NCBI GenBank assembly: GCA_963169455.1
Contig: CAUJDW010000099.1
Location: 33,556 to 97,555 of the forward strand
Direction of reading: 5' to 3'
Length of the DNA: 64,000 bases
Origin: Bacteroidota bacterium
GTDB taxonomy: Bacteria; Bacteroidota; Bacteroidia; Chitinophagales; Saprospiraceae
Below are positions 16,192 through 24,371 of this stretch, piece by piece. The number at the start of each line of letters is the position of its first letter. The stretch's first letter is position 1. Below the pieces are notes generated by a model. The model was not told where the DNA came from and made no database searches. It saw only the letters and a list, made by a program, of their open reading frames with translations. A program made the translations under genes and the position numbers.

Positions 16192-17067
16192 TCAGAGGCT
16201 GAACCCGACCGAAGCCTGCAGCGTCAGGTTGCGGTCGTTATCTTCGCGGAAGATGAAATTGCGGCCGGGGTCGAGGGTAAACCTGGAGATATCCTGCCGG
16301 GTTTTGGTCAGGTCGGACAGCCCGTAGTTGATGCGGAAGCTGAGGAAAAGCCCCTGGTTGAGGTAGTACGCCAGGCCGCCCACCAGGCCCAGGTCAATGG
16401 TGTTGTACAGCCGGTCGTTTTCTTCCGATGCCTGGTAATAAGCACCGAGGGTTTTGGGAATGAGCACCTCCTTGCCGTCGATGCTCCGGATTTCGACGTC
16501 CTCGATGTCAGTGCGCTGGAAGGTGTCGTCGAAGTAGTTGTATTCAAGGGCGATGGTGAAGGGGTCGACCGGGCTGCCGGCGGCGGATTGCCCGCTGAAG
16601 GATAGCTCGCCGGCGCCCCGGGAGGAGATCAGGATGCCGAGGTTGAGGCCGCCCGACAATTCAAGCCGCCCCAGCCGCCCTACGGCGGAAATGGGGACGT
16701 CTATGTAGGAGTTGGTGAGGGTCAGAGAAGTATTGCGGTTGCCGGTGGCGTACACCGGGCTGTCGTCGGCGGTGTAGAAAATCCAGTAGGACTGCCCCAG
16801 ATAGTTGTACTCGGCGCCTTTCTGGGAATACAGCAATTCGCCGCGCAGCCCGAAGGCGTCGTTGAACTTCAGGTTGGCCATAGCGCCCACGTGGAAGCCC
16901 GATTTCAGGGTGTATTCTTCCAGCTCATTGCCGTCGCCGTCCATTTCCAGGGGGCCGCTTATGGTGGCGAAATTAAGGCCGGCGCGGAAACCGGCAGAGA
17001 ATTCCTGGGCGGAAAGCGGCAGGAAGGCCAGCAGGGGCAGGGCAAAAAACAATATGATCCGGTACAT
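16192..17067 (-). CDS. Outer membrane beta-barrel protein (PorT-like family)
   Basis: 291 residues from the ATG at 17067, which begins a signal peptide (MYRIILFFALPLLAFLPLSAQ); the longer frame lacks one. Alternating amphipathic strands follow from FSAGFRAGLNFATI through LGLVGGLAYYLNQGLFLSFR to a final LQASVGFSL, the beta-signal for barrel assembly. Matches the general outer membrane beta-barrel domain of Bacteroidota; no transported substrate can be named. A -7-like box is 62 bp upstream. Confidence 0.8.
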   Translation of the reverse strand: MYRIILFFALPLLAFLPLSAQEFSAGFRAGLNFATISGPLEMDGDGNELEEYTLKSGFHVGAMANLKFNDAFGLRGELLYSQKGAEYNYLGQSYWIFYTADDSPVYATGNRNTSLTLTNSYIDVPISAVGRLGRLELSGGLNLGILISSRGAGELSFSGQSAAGSPVDPFTIALEYNYFDDTFQRTDIEDVEIRSIDGKEVLIPKTLGAYYQASEENDRLYNTIDLGLVGGLAYYLNQGLFLSFRINYGLSDLTKTRQDISRFTLDPGRNFIFREDNDRNLTLQASVGFSL

Positions 17068-17128
17068 TCTTTCGTTTTTTAGTTTAAGCAAGGCGCAGTG
17101 TCGATCATGAGGAAGCTGTTCTTCTAAA

Positions 17129-17136
17129 CAAATATA
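17129..17136 (-). promoter_or_regulatory. Possible -7 box of the beta-barrel gene
   Basis: TATATTTG on the minus strand in an AT-rich patch. I see no TTG at the expected -33 position. Confidence 0.35.
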
Positions 17137-17196
17137 AGCATGCCTTTTGTTCGTTGGGTGTTTTAAAGGCAATACTGCCGCATCGTGCCACAGGCC

Positions 17197-17970
17197 TTAC
17201 AGGCCGATTTTCAGATAGACCGGGCAGTGGTCGGAATGCACCACATCCGTCAGGTGGCGGGCTTCCAGCAGTTTGTCCTTCAGGTTGTCGGTCACCGACT
17301 GGTAGTCGATGCGCCATCCCTTGTTGTTCTCGCGCGCCCGGGCGCGGAAGCTCCACCAGCTGTATTCCACTTTGCCGGGGTTGAGGAATCGGAACGAATC
17401 CGTGAAGCCGTTGCTGAACCACTTGCTCATCCACTCGCGCTCCTCGGGCAGGAAGCCGGAGGAAGTTTTGTTGCGCACCGGGTCGTGGATGTCTATTTCG
17501 GTGTGGGCGATGTTGTAGTCGCCTACGATTACAAGCTTCGGGCGTTCTTTTTTCAGCTCATCCACCCAGCGGAAGAAGTCGTCCAGGAATTCCATCTTAA
17601 AAGCCTGCCGCTCATCGCCGGTGGTGCCGCTGGGGAAGTAGCAGTTCAGCAGCGTCCAGTCGCCGAAATCGGTTCGCAGGATGCGGCCTTCGCGGTCGTA
17701 TTTTTCCATGCCGCAGCCCTCGACGACCCTGTCTGGCGCCAGGCGGGTGAAGGTGGCTACGCCGCTGTAGCCCTTTTTCTCGGCGCTGTGCCAGTAATGC
17801 CGGTAGCCCATTTCCTCGAACAGCGCCTTTTCCGGCACCTGGCTGGGGTGAGCTTTTGTTTCCTGCACGCAAAAGATGTCGATATCGCTCTGCTTCAGCC
17901 AGTCCAGCAGGCTCTTGCCCAGTGCGGACCGGATGCCGTTGAGGTTGTAGGATACGATGGTTTTGGCCAT
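17197..17970 (-). CDS. xth: Exodeoxyribonuclease III (AP endonuclease)
   Basis: 257 residues from the ATG at 17970 (MAKTIVSYNLNGIRSA), the standard start; the upstream extension is encoded by part of a palindromic element and is rejected. Catalytic features of the EEP fold are present: Asn in SYNLNGIRS, Glu in CVQETKAH, GDYNIAHTEID, WRIDYQ, and the final SDHCPVYLKI. The enzyme cuts at abasic sites and degrades 3' ends during base-excision repair. Confidence 0.93.
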   Translation of the reverse strand: MAKTIVSYNLNGIRSALGKSLLDWLKQSDIDIFCVQETKAHPSQVPEKALFEEMGYRHYWHSAEKKGYSGVATFTRLAPDRVVEGCGMEKYDREGRILRTDFGDWTLLNCYFPSGTTGDERQAFKMEFLDDFFRWVDELKKERPKLVIVGDYNIAHTEIDIHDPVRNKTSSGFLPEEREWMSKWFSNGFTDSFRFLNPGKVEYSWWSFRARARENNKGWRIDYQSVTDNLKDKLLEARHLTDVVHSDHCPVYLKIGL

Positions 17971-18040
17971 GGCCGGTGGTTTGTGGGGGGTAAATATAAG
18001 GAAAGTCTTTTTCAGGAGTAGCTCCGGCCTGCCCTTCCCC

Positions 18041-18203
18041 AGGGCAATCGCATTTAACTTTTTTTTGCACCAAATGCCGGTATGCACATCCTGCCGGGGA
18101 GCCGGGTTAAGTCGTCCGACGGCTCGAAGCCGTCAGACGACTAAGCAGGGTGCGCCCACACTTCACAATCCGGCAAAAAGCTTATTCTAAATGCGATTGC
18201 CCT
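18041..18203. mobile_element. MITE-like palindromic element, copy 1
   Basis: 163 bp bounded by perfect 16-bp terminal inverted repeats, AGGGCAATCGCATTTA at 18041-18056 and its complement at 18188-18203. The interior contains a second imperfect palindrome around GTCGTCCGACGGC. A homologous element in opposite orientation lies at 21774-21902. It has no coding capacity, and I see no clear target-site duplication. Confidence 0.8.
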
Positions 18204-18221
18204 GACGGCCGCCTCCGGAAA

Positions 18222-18932
18222 TCAAATCCATTTGAGAAAGATCAGGCCATAGTAGAGGCCTGTGAGTACAAAGGCGGCCCCGGCCAGGTACCGCAGGCCT
18301 ACTTCCACCTTCCGGATGGCGTTGAAAGCCGCGCCCACCTTTGATGCGCTGAAAGCAAGCAGATAAGCGAAGATCATGACCGGCATGCCCGTTCCCAGCG
18401 CGAAGACGAGCGGCAGGTATAATCCGGAAGGGCTGGCGACTGTCATGGGGATGAGTATGCCGAAGTAAAGCGCCCCGCTGTAGGGGCAAAAAGCGAGCGC
18501 GAAGAGCACGCCCATCATCAGGGCTCCCAGGGCGCCGCGGTTTTTTAATTTTTCGGAAAAACGTTCGGTGAAGTTTCCCCGGCTCAGAAAGTCGAGTTTG
18601 ATTGCGCCCAGCATGATCAACCCAATGATGATGAGCAGCGGGGCGAGGTACAATTCGCCTTTCGACTGGAAAAAGCGGGCGACGTGAAACCTGCTGGCGC
18701 CCCAGTACAGGGCAAGGCCTATGGCCGTGTAACTGATGGCCCTGCCCAGGGTGTACAGAAAACTGCTCCAGAGCACAGCTTTTTTGCTGCTCAGTTCCCT
18801 GGACAGATAGGCTGTTGCCGTGATGTTGGTGGCCAGCGGGCAGGGGCTGATGGCGGTGAGCAGGCCCAGCGCCAAAGCGGAAAGCCAGGGTAATTCCTGG
18901 CTCTGCGCCAGTGATTGCAACCATTCGGTCAT
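18222..18932 (-). CDS. ArsG-like (DsbD/CcdA-fold) membrane transporter
   Basis: 236 residues with six membrane segments in the CcdA/DsbD fold. Conserved prolines and cysteines occur at ISPCPLATN (about 29-37) and FCPYSGALY (about 152-160). In Bacteroidota this small transporter is paired with an ArsF-type thioredoxin-like partner and annotated as an aromatic arsenical efflux permease (ArsG family); a role in moving reducing equivalents across the membrane is the alternative. Its start overlaps the ArsF-like stop by 4 bp. Confidence 0.75.
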   Translation of the reverse strand: MTEWLQSLAQSQELPWLSALALGLLTAISPCPLATNITATAYLSRELSSKKAVLWSSFLYTLGRAISYTAIGLALYWGASRFHVARFFQSKGELYLAPLLIIIGLIMLGAIKLDFLSRGNFTERFSEKLKNRGALGALMMGVLFALAFCPYSGALYFGILIPMTVASPSGLYLPLVFALGTGMPVMIFAYLLAFSASKVGAAFNAIRKVEVGLRYLAGAAFVLTGLYYGLIFLKWI

Positions 18933-19387
18933 GACTTGATCTTTTTCAGGCTCGCCTCGAGTTGTTCCTTCAGGCCGGCTTTGAATTTCGCTTCGTTATT
19001 GGCGTTCATAAAGGCAAAGCTGGTCAGGTCGACATGGCTCTCCTTCCCCTTGTTTACCGTACTGACGATGAGGGTGGTGCCGAAGGCCAGGTACTTCTTC
19101 ACGATAGCTTCATTGGCCTTGTCGTCCGCATTGATCAGGCGAAAGGTGATGAGCCCTTTCTCCATCTCCCCGCGGTACGATTCTGCCAGTAACTGGCGGG
19201 TGTATTCCTCGATGTCGATACAGGTTTTGCATCGGTGGGCAGTGTGGAAGTCCAGCACTTCTATTTTGCTGCCGCCTGTTGCCGCCTCGGCTTTTTTCTG
19301 CCCCTGCGATTGGGCGTTGCCGGAGCAACTGCCGAAGAACATTAGCGCTGATATCAGCAATAGCTGGGGAAGGAAAAATGGCTTCAT
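18929..19387 (-). CDS. ArsF-like periplasmic redox lipoprotein
   Basis: 152 residues. Lipoprotein signal ending in FFGSC (Cys about 21), then a thioredoxin-like domain with a CxxC in AHRCKTCID. This is the pattern of the nitrophenyl-compound nitroreductase subunit ArsF family. It probably exchanges electrons with the ArsG-like protein, whose gene overlaps its stop by 4 bp. Function in arsenical handling is inferred from the cluster. Confidence 0.75.
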   Translation of the reverse strand: MKPFFLPQLLLISALMFFGSCSGNAQSQGQKKAEAATGGSKIEVLDFHTAHRCKTCIDIEEYTRQLLAESYRGEMEKGLITFRLINADDKANEAIVKKYLAFGTTLIVSTVNKGKESHVDLTSFAFMNANNEAKFKAGLKEQLEASLKKIKS

Positions 19388-19493
19388 GGTTATTGATTTT
19401 TTTTGTTTGTGAAATTCTGCTCACAAAGTGCGCCGTGCTTGCTCAGGATATCTGTTTTTAAAAAATCGGAGTACCTGTTTTGGCTCCTTTAGC

Positions 19494-19564
19494 GGCAATC
19501 CGGAACACGGGCCTGTAGCCCGCGACGCAGGCAGAGCCCCTCCAATTCGGAAAGCAGGCTCCCT
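19494..19564. repeat. REP-like element, truncated copy
   Basis: Begins GGCAATCCGGAACACGGGCC and shares its left arm and middle (AGGCAGAGCCC, AGGCTCCC) with the element at 28387-28478. The right arm is missing where it meets the stop of the ArsP-like gene. Confidence 0.65.
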
Positions 19565-20887
19565 TTATGGAAAAAAAGCTCCGTACAGCAATCCCGAGGC
19601 AGTAGCCATAAGCACGACCAGGAGCACATATACTATGGTCTTCTGCGTCCCCATCACGCCCCGGATCACCAGCATATTGGGCAGAGACAGGGAAGGGCCC
19701 GCCAGCAGCAATGCCAGCGCCGGCCCTTTGCCCATGCCGGCCGAAATCAGCCCCTGCAGGATGGGCACCTCGGTGAGGGTGGCGAAATACATGAAGGCCC
19801 CCACCACCGAGGCGAAGAAATTGGACAGCAGCGAATTGCCGCCCACCAGCCATACCACCCATTCGTTGGGAATTACTCCGGCTATCTGTGTATCATCGTG
19901 CGTGGACCCCAGCAGGAAGCCGGCGGCCAGCACGCCCAGAGCCAGCAGGGGCATGATCTGTTTGGCAAAATCCCAGGCGGAGAGCGTCCATTCCCTGTTC
20001 TCCGGATCGCTCTTGTCGAGAAGGGTTACTACGCTCAGGCCAATAATGCCGACAACTACCGGGATGAGTGGGGTGGGCGACAGCCAGCCCGATACGGCAG
20101 TCAGAAAGGCAGCAGGCAGTACGTGCCGCCAATTCAGCTTCAGGATGTAGATCAGGGAGAAAACCAGCAAAAGGGAGAAAACAGCCGTAATGGCCCATTT
20201 ATTGGCCCAAAGCCAGTACCAGGCGCCGCCGGTAATGTCTTCGCCGGGCCGGCCCCAGTTGGCGAACACCAGGATCAGGACGAGGGTGAAGAAGTGGAAG
20301 GCCGTCTGCCACATCGGGCGTTTTTCCGGGACATCCGGGAAATTCAGTTGCGCTTTCGCTTTTTCTTTTTCCTCCTTGTGGTAAATCAAGGACATAGCCA
20401 GCCCGATCACCACCGCGAAAACGACGGCGCCGACGGTGCGGGCAATGCCCATCTCCAGCCCCAGGATGCGGGCCGTCAGGATGATGGCCAGGATGTTGAT
20501 GGCCGGGCCCGAATAGAGGAAGGCCACCGCCGGGCCCAGGCCTGCGCCACGCTTATGGATGCTGGAAAACAGCGGCAGGATGGTGCAACTGCAAACCGCC
20601 AGGATCGTGCCCGATACGGAAGCCACCGAATAGGCCAGCCACTTGCTTGCGTTGGCCCCGAAATATTTGATGACCGCCCCCTGGCTGATGAAAACGGCAA
20701 TCACGCCCGCGATAAAGAAGGCCGGCAACAGGCACAGGATGACGTGCTCGCGCGCGTACCACTTCGCCAGGTCGAGCATGGCCAGGATAGCTTCCCGGAA
20801 CCGCTCTGAGCCGATTGGCAGAAAGAAGGCGAACAGGAACACTGCCGCCATCCAGAACAGGATGCGGGCTTCTTTTTTCCATTCCAT
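19565..20887 (-). CDS. arsP: ArsP-type (DUF318) permease
   Basis: 440 residues with about 11 membrane segments. Hallmarks of the family are CSCTILPLF with two cysteines (about 107-115), SGPAINILAIILTARILG, and the C-terminal repeat ATLTEVPILQGLISAGMGKG/AGPSLSLPNMLVI. Characterised ArsP proteins export trivalent organoarsenicals from the cytoplasm. It lies 10 bp downstream of the ProC-like gene and upstream of the ArsF/ArsG pair. A different soft-metal or thiol cargo remains possible. Confidence 0.8.
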   Translation of the reverse strand: MEWKKEARILFWMAAVFLFAFFLPIGSERFREAILAMLDLAKWYAREHVILCLLPAFFIAGVIAVFISQGAVIKYFGANASKWLAYSVASVSGTILAVCSCTILPLFSSIHKRGAGLGPAVAFLYSGPAINILAIILTARILGLEMGIARTVGAVVFAVVIGLAMSLIYHKEEKEKAKAQLNFPDVPEKRPMWQTAFHFFTLVLILVFANWGRPGEDITGGAWYWLWANKWAITAVFSLLLVFSLIYILKLNWRHVLPAAFLTAVSGWLSPTPLIPVVVGIIGLSVVTLLDKSDPENREWTLSAWDFAKQIMPLLALGVLAAGFLLGSTHDDTQIAGVIPNEWVVWLVGGNSLLSNFFASVVGAFMYFATLTEVPILQGLISAGMGKGPALALLLAGPSLSLPNMLVIRGVMGTQKTIVYVLLVVLMATASGLLYGAFFP

Positions 20888-20897
20888 GGCGGGATGG

Positions 20898-21725
20898 TTA
20901 TATTGTTGGATTGTTGTATTGCTCTGCTAAATGTGCCCTACTACTTAATACCTGCGGCCTTATTTTTTCATACAGCCCGCGAAGTTTCTCCTCCATGAAT
21001 TGTGTCACATACCCCTCCATTTCCTGCAGGGGTTTTACCGGAATGAGGCCTTTAACTTCCTCATAGGATAAATTGGAGTCGAAAAGCAGCCTTCCGCTTG
21101 CCGAGATGGTCTCGTTCAGCGCTGAGCGGCATGCTTCCTTACTCAGGCCGAAGGACTCTCCAAGTTCGGCCAGGCATTGCCACTGATACCAGAAATACGT
21201 AGGCGACATGGCGGCTACAATAGCGTAGGCCTCCAGCAAATCTTCCTTAACCTGGAAACTGTTTCCGAGGAGCCCGAAGATATCCCTGAGCATTTTCTCT
21301 TCCTGGCTGTCAAGGGCAGGGCTGAGGGCAAATGGGTTATGCCCCTGATTGATGTAAGCCGGCGCATTGGGAATCATTCTGGCCCATTTTTTTGCCCCGG
21401 TAAATTCAGCTAGCTGCCCAATGGTGATTTTTGGCGCCAGCGACACTCCAATAGCTCCCTGAGGGAAGAAACCCTTCAGGGGTGTCAGCGCCTCAGCGAT
21501 CACCGGAGGGTGGAGGGCGACAAACACGATGTCCCGGGATGCCGCTTCGGCAGGGCTTCTTACGGCATCAATGAAAGGGAAAGCCTCCTTCAGGGCGCCA
21601 ATTACGACAGCGTCAATGTCATAAACAGCAATGGAACGGAACGTTGCGCTCTTATTGGCAAAAGCCTGCAGTAAAATTTTTGCGGCCCGGCCGCCACCGA
21701 TAAAACCTAATGATTTCGTTTTCAT
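20898..21725 (-). CDS. Pyrroline-5-carboxylate-reductase-like oxidoreductase in the ars cluster
   Basis: 275 residues. N-terminal Rossmann motif LGFIGGGRAAKIL, then the P5CR-like ARMIPNAPAYINQGHNPF stretch and a C-terminal helical domain with an S-P-x-Y motif (MSPTYFWYQW). It belongs to the ProC/NADP-F420 reductase superfamily but lacks the usual proline-biosynthesis setting. Position between the arsenic thioredoxin and ArsP suggests an NAD(P)H-linked step specific to this cluster. Substrate unknown. Confidence 0.75.
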   Translation of the reverse strand: MKTKSLGFIGGGRAAKILLQAFANKSATFRSIAVYDIDAVVIGALKEAFPFIDAVRSPAEAASRDIVFVALHPPVIAEALTPLKGFFPQGAIGVSLAPKITIGQLAEFTGAKKWARMIPNAPAYINQGHNPFALSPALDSQEEKMLRDIFGLLGNSFQVKEDLLEAYAIVAAMSPTYFWYQWQCLAELGESFGLSKEACRSALNETISASGRLLFDSNLSYEEVKGLIPVKPLQEMEGYVTQFMEEKLRGLYEKIRPQVLSSRAHLAEQYNNPTI

Positions 21726-21773
21726 GACACATGTGATTTTCTTAACATTGGCATGCCGCCGAGGAAGCCTGAC

Positions 21774-21902
21774 AGGGCAATCGCATTTAGAACAAGCCTT
21801 CAGCCGGATTATCCTGGCTTAGCCGCCTGACGGCTTAACCCCGCTTCCCGGCAGGATGCGCATACCGGCATTTGATGCAAAAAAGTTAAATGCGATTGCC
21901 CT
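21774..21902. mobile_element. MITE-like palindromic element, copy 2
   Basis: 129 bp with the same 16-bp terminal inverted repeats as copy 1 (21774-21789 and 21887-21902). The interior matches copy 1 in the opposite direction, including the GCAGGATG-GCATACCGGCATTT and TGCAAAAAA-GTTAAATGCG stretches. It lies between the thioredoxin and the ProC-like gene. Confidence 0.8.
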
Positions 21903-22017
21903 GGCAAGCCTGAAGGTTGAGCGGTTATTGCTCAGGGTGCGCTTTGGTTGCTCCAGGCCTGGCAGGCGCAGCCAGGGCATAATAAAAGCGGCGGCAGCGC
22001 CCGCGAGCGGGATGGCT

Positions 22018-22251
22018 TTAGTTCAGAATGGCCTTAAGCTCCCCGGCGCTCGGTATCCTGCCCTTGATGCGCACCTCCTCATCGACCACTACAGCGGGAG
22101 TGGACAAAACATTGTACGCCATGATCTGCATGATGTCCTCTACCTTTTCAATTCGAGCCTCAACCCCCAGTTCTTCCACAACCTGCCGGACAACTGCTTC
22201 CGTCTGTTTGCATTTGGGGCAACCCGTGCCCAGAATCTTGATGTTCTTCAT
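22018..22251 (-). CDS. Small thioredoxin-family (Thioredoxin_3) protein
   Basis: 77 residues: KNIKILGTGCPKCKQ with the CPKC active site, then VLSTPAVVVDEEVRIKGRIP with the cis-proline. This MTH895-like family is commonly next to ArsR and DUF318 permease genes and probably supplies reducing power or binds thiophilic metalloids. Second gene of the cluster, 76 bp after arsR. Confidence 0.88.
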   Translation of the reverse strand: MKNIKILGTGCPKCKQTEAVVRQVVEELGVEARIEKVEDIMQIMAYNVLSTPAVVVDEEVRIKGRIPSAGELKAILN

Positions 22252-22327
22252 ACCTTATAGTTTATAGGCGAAATACGATAGAAGTGGATGAAAAAGCACT
22301 GACTTTTGTCATCCGGAATGGAGATTT

Positions 22328-22633
22328 TTATTCCTCCCTGAAAAAGCCGGTGAACAGGGCTTTGGCTTCCCGCCAGTTTTCCCGGTTGATGCAGTATTTG
22401 ACTTTGGGCGGTTCAACAGCCCCCTGGATCAGGCCGGCATTTTTCAGCTCTTTCAGATGCTGCGACACGGAGGACTGCGCCATGGGCAGTTCATCTACGA
22501 TGTTGCCGACGTAACAGGCGCACTGCTGGTCGAGAAAATGCAGGATGTAAACCCTGGCGGGATGCGAGAGCGCCTTGGCGTAGCGCGCCAGTTTTTCCTG
22601 TTGCCCGGTATATGGAGATGGAACTGCAGCCAT
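22328..22633 (-). CDS. arsR: ArsR-family metalloregulator
   Basis: 101 residues from the ATG at 22633. A longer in-frame start at 22672 exists, but it would put the putative operator inside the gene. Winged helix-turn-helix with recognition helix [15 protein letters not shown]. Metal-site cysteines CAC lie in helix alpha-3 ([12 protein letters not shown]), close to the ELCVC site of classical ArsR. Expected to repress itself and the downstream thioredoxin/ProC/ArsP genes until arsenite or a related thiophile binds. Confidence 0.87.
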   Translation of the reverse strand: MAAVPSPYTGQQEKLARYAKALSHPARVYILHFLDQQCACYVGNIVDELPMAQSSVSQHLKELKNAGLIQGAVEPPKVKYCINRENWREAKALFTGFFREE

Positions 22634-22643
22634 TTTTAATAGT

Positions 22644-22663
22644 TTATCGTAAAAATACGATAA
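22644..22663 (-). promoter_or_regulatory. ArsR operator
   Basis: A 20-bp inverted repeat, TTATCGTAAAAATACGATAA, starts 11 bp upstream of the arsR ATG. Arms of 7 bp and the TATCG-CGATA core are typical of Bacteroidota ArsR sites. A weaker match with ATACGATA at 22270-22277 lies before the thioredoxin gene. Confidence 0.65.
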
Positions 22664-22777
22664 TTCGGGCACAGCGGGAAAACTTTATTAATGATTTGTT
22701 AACACAGGTTTAATGATGAGTTAGTACTCGCCGGCGATCTTTGCCCCTGTAATTTTTTACAACAAAAACTCAAGTTT

Positions 22778-24244
22778 ATGAATCTCAGACTATTAGCCAT
22801 GTTATTTGCATCGTTCGCGCTGGTTTTCTCCGCCTGCGATGACGATGAGGAAAGCCCCTTTGCACAACCCACCGTAACCGCTCCCTCTGGTGTGACTTCC
22901 GTTGAGAACGGGGCGACTGGCCAATCAGTTGTTTTCACGGTAACCGTTGACCCCGAGCTGAGCGCCACGTATCAGGCGACGGGCTCCGGTGTTACCATTC
23001 TCAATGCAACCGGCAACGTCACCGGCTCTTCGGTTACGATCAACTTCGATGCCGGTACGGCTTCCGGTGCGGCTTCCATTACCCTGGAAGTAACGGACTC
23101 CGAGGGCCAATCGGACGAAGCCACCGCCGTCCTGAATATCGGTGAAGCGGAAAGTGTAGTCCGGCTTACGAGCAACATTACGGAGAATACTACCTGGACA
23201 GCCGATAAGGTGTATGTGCTGGCCGGCCGGATCACGGTAGTGGATGGCGTTACGCTGACTATCGAAGCAGGCACTATCATCAAAGGCGAGGCCGGCACCG
23301 GCGCCAACGCCACGGCCCTGCTCATCGCCAGAGGCGCCAAGATCATGGCCGAAGGCGCTGCCGATGCGCCCATCATTTTCACTTCGGTAGCGGATGAAAT
23401 CTCGCCGGAAGATGTAGCTGCCGGCAATTTCGGCAGCCCGAACCTCGACCCGGACATCAACGGCCTCTGGGGTGGGGTAATCGTGCTGGGCAAGGCGCGC
23501 ATCTCCGCCTCGAATACTTCTGGCGATGTCATCGAACTACAGATCGAGGGCATCCCGACCTCCGACCCCAACGGCCTGTACGGCGGCAATGACGATGCCG
23601 ACAATTCCGGTGTGCTGAAGTATATCTCCATCCGCCATGGCGGAGCCAATATCGGCGCCGGCAACGAGATCAACGGCCTCACCCTGGGCGGCGTCGGCTC
23701 CGGCACCGTCATCGAGAACATCGAGGTCGTTTCCAACCAGGACGACGGCATCGAATGGTTCGGCGGCACGGTCAGCGTGAAGAACGTCGTGGTATGGAAC
23801 GTAGGCGATGACGCCATCGACACCGACCAATCCTGGTCCGGCACCCTGGACAACTTCGTAGTCGTGACCCCCACCGGGCACTGCTTCGAGCTGGACGGCC
23901 CGGAGGGCTCCTTTGCCGCAGGCCATACCATCCAGAACGGCTCCATCATCGCTTCCGGCAATGGCAGGGTTTCGGAAGACCTGATCAATGTGGACGCCAA
24001 CTCCATCGTGGCTCTGAAGAGCCTGTATTTCACGGGCATCGGAGCAGAACAGAAAATCAACCGCGTAACGGCTGCCGGCGTGACCTTCGAAGACATCGTG
24101 TTCGATGTGGAAGAGGCCAACCTGCCCAACCACGTCAATGGCGCTGTTCCCGCAGGCGTGACGGCCGGCAACACGCCCAAAGCAGATGTTTCGGTGCTCG
24201 GCTGGACCTGGGCTGCACAGGCCGGCGGGCTTTCGGGGCTTTAA
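22778..24244 (+). CDS. Beta-helix-like surface lipoprotein paired with a TonB receptor
   Basis: 488 residues. Lipoprotein signal ending in VFSAC (Cys about 20) followed by an acidic DDDEE run, as in surface-exposed lipoproteins. An Ig-like/cadherin-like segment (about 35-120) precedes repeated short strands with INGLTLGGVGSGTVIENIEV and VKNVVVWNVGDDAID, which fit a right-handed parallel beta-helix. Such proteins are found beside TonB receptors in Bacteroidota, and this one is followed by one on the same strand. Likely a ligand-binding partner; the ligand is unknown. Confidence 0.7.
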   Translation: MNLRLLAMLFASFALVFSACDDDEESPFAQPTVTAPSGVTSVENGATGQSVVFTVTVDPELSATYQATGSGVTILNATGNVTGSSVTINFDAGTASGAASITLEVTDSEGQSDEATAVLNIGEAESVVRLTSNITENTTWTADKVYVLAGRITVVDGVTLTIEAGTIIKGEAGTGANATALLIARGAKIMAEGAADAPIIFTSVADEISPEDVAAGNFGSPNLDPDINGLWGGVIVLGKARISASNTSGDVIELQIEGIPTSDPNGLYGGNDDADNSGVLKYISIRHGGANIGAGNEINGLTLGGVGSGTVIENIEVVSNQDDGIEWFGGTVSVKNVVVWNVGDDAIDTDQSWSGTLDNFVVVTPTGHCFELDGPEGSFAAGHTIQNGSIIASGNGRVSEDLINVDANSIVALKSLYFTGIGAEQKINRVTAAGVTFEDIVFDVEEANLPNHVNGAVPAGVTAGNTPKADVSVLGWTWAAQAGGLSGL

Positions 24245-24291
24245 ACCAGCACAAGGAATGCTATAAGGTTAACCTGAATTCTTTCTGATAG

Positions 24292-24336
24292 ACAGTGAAA
24301 AGATTTGTAAACCCGGTTTACAAATCTTTTCACTGT
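24292..24336. terminator. Perfect 45-bp palindrome between lipoprotein and TonB receptor genes
   Basis: Two 22-bp arms (ACAGTGAAAAGATTTGTAAA... and its exact complement) flank a single base. It lies 47 bp after the lipoprotein stop and 35 bp before the receptor ATG. No strong T run follows, so it may be a terminator/attenuator or an mRNA-stability stem that sets the expression ratio. Confidence 0.7.
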
Positions 24337-24371
24337 TTAATTCGGGCCTAAATTTTTTAAGCACAACACCA

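Noticed and set aside
17971..18087. 39-residue N-terminal extension of exonuclease III
   Set aside because: Encoded largely by the end of the MITE-like element; the conserved protein starts at 17970.
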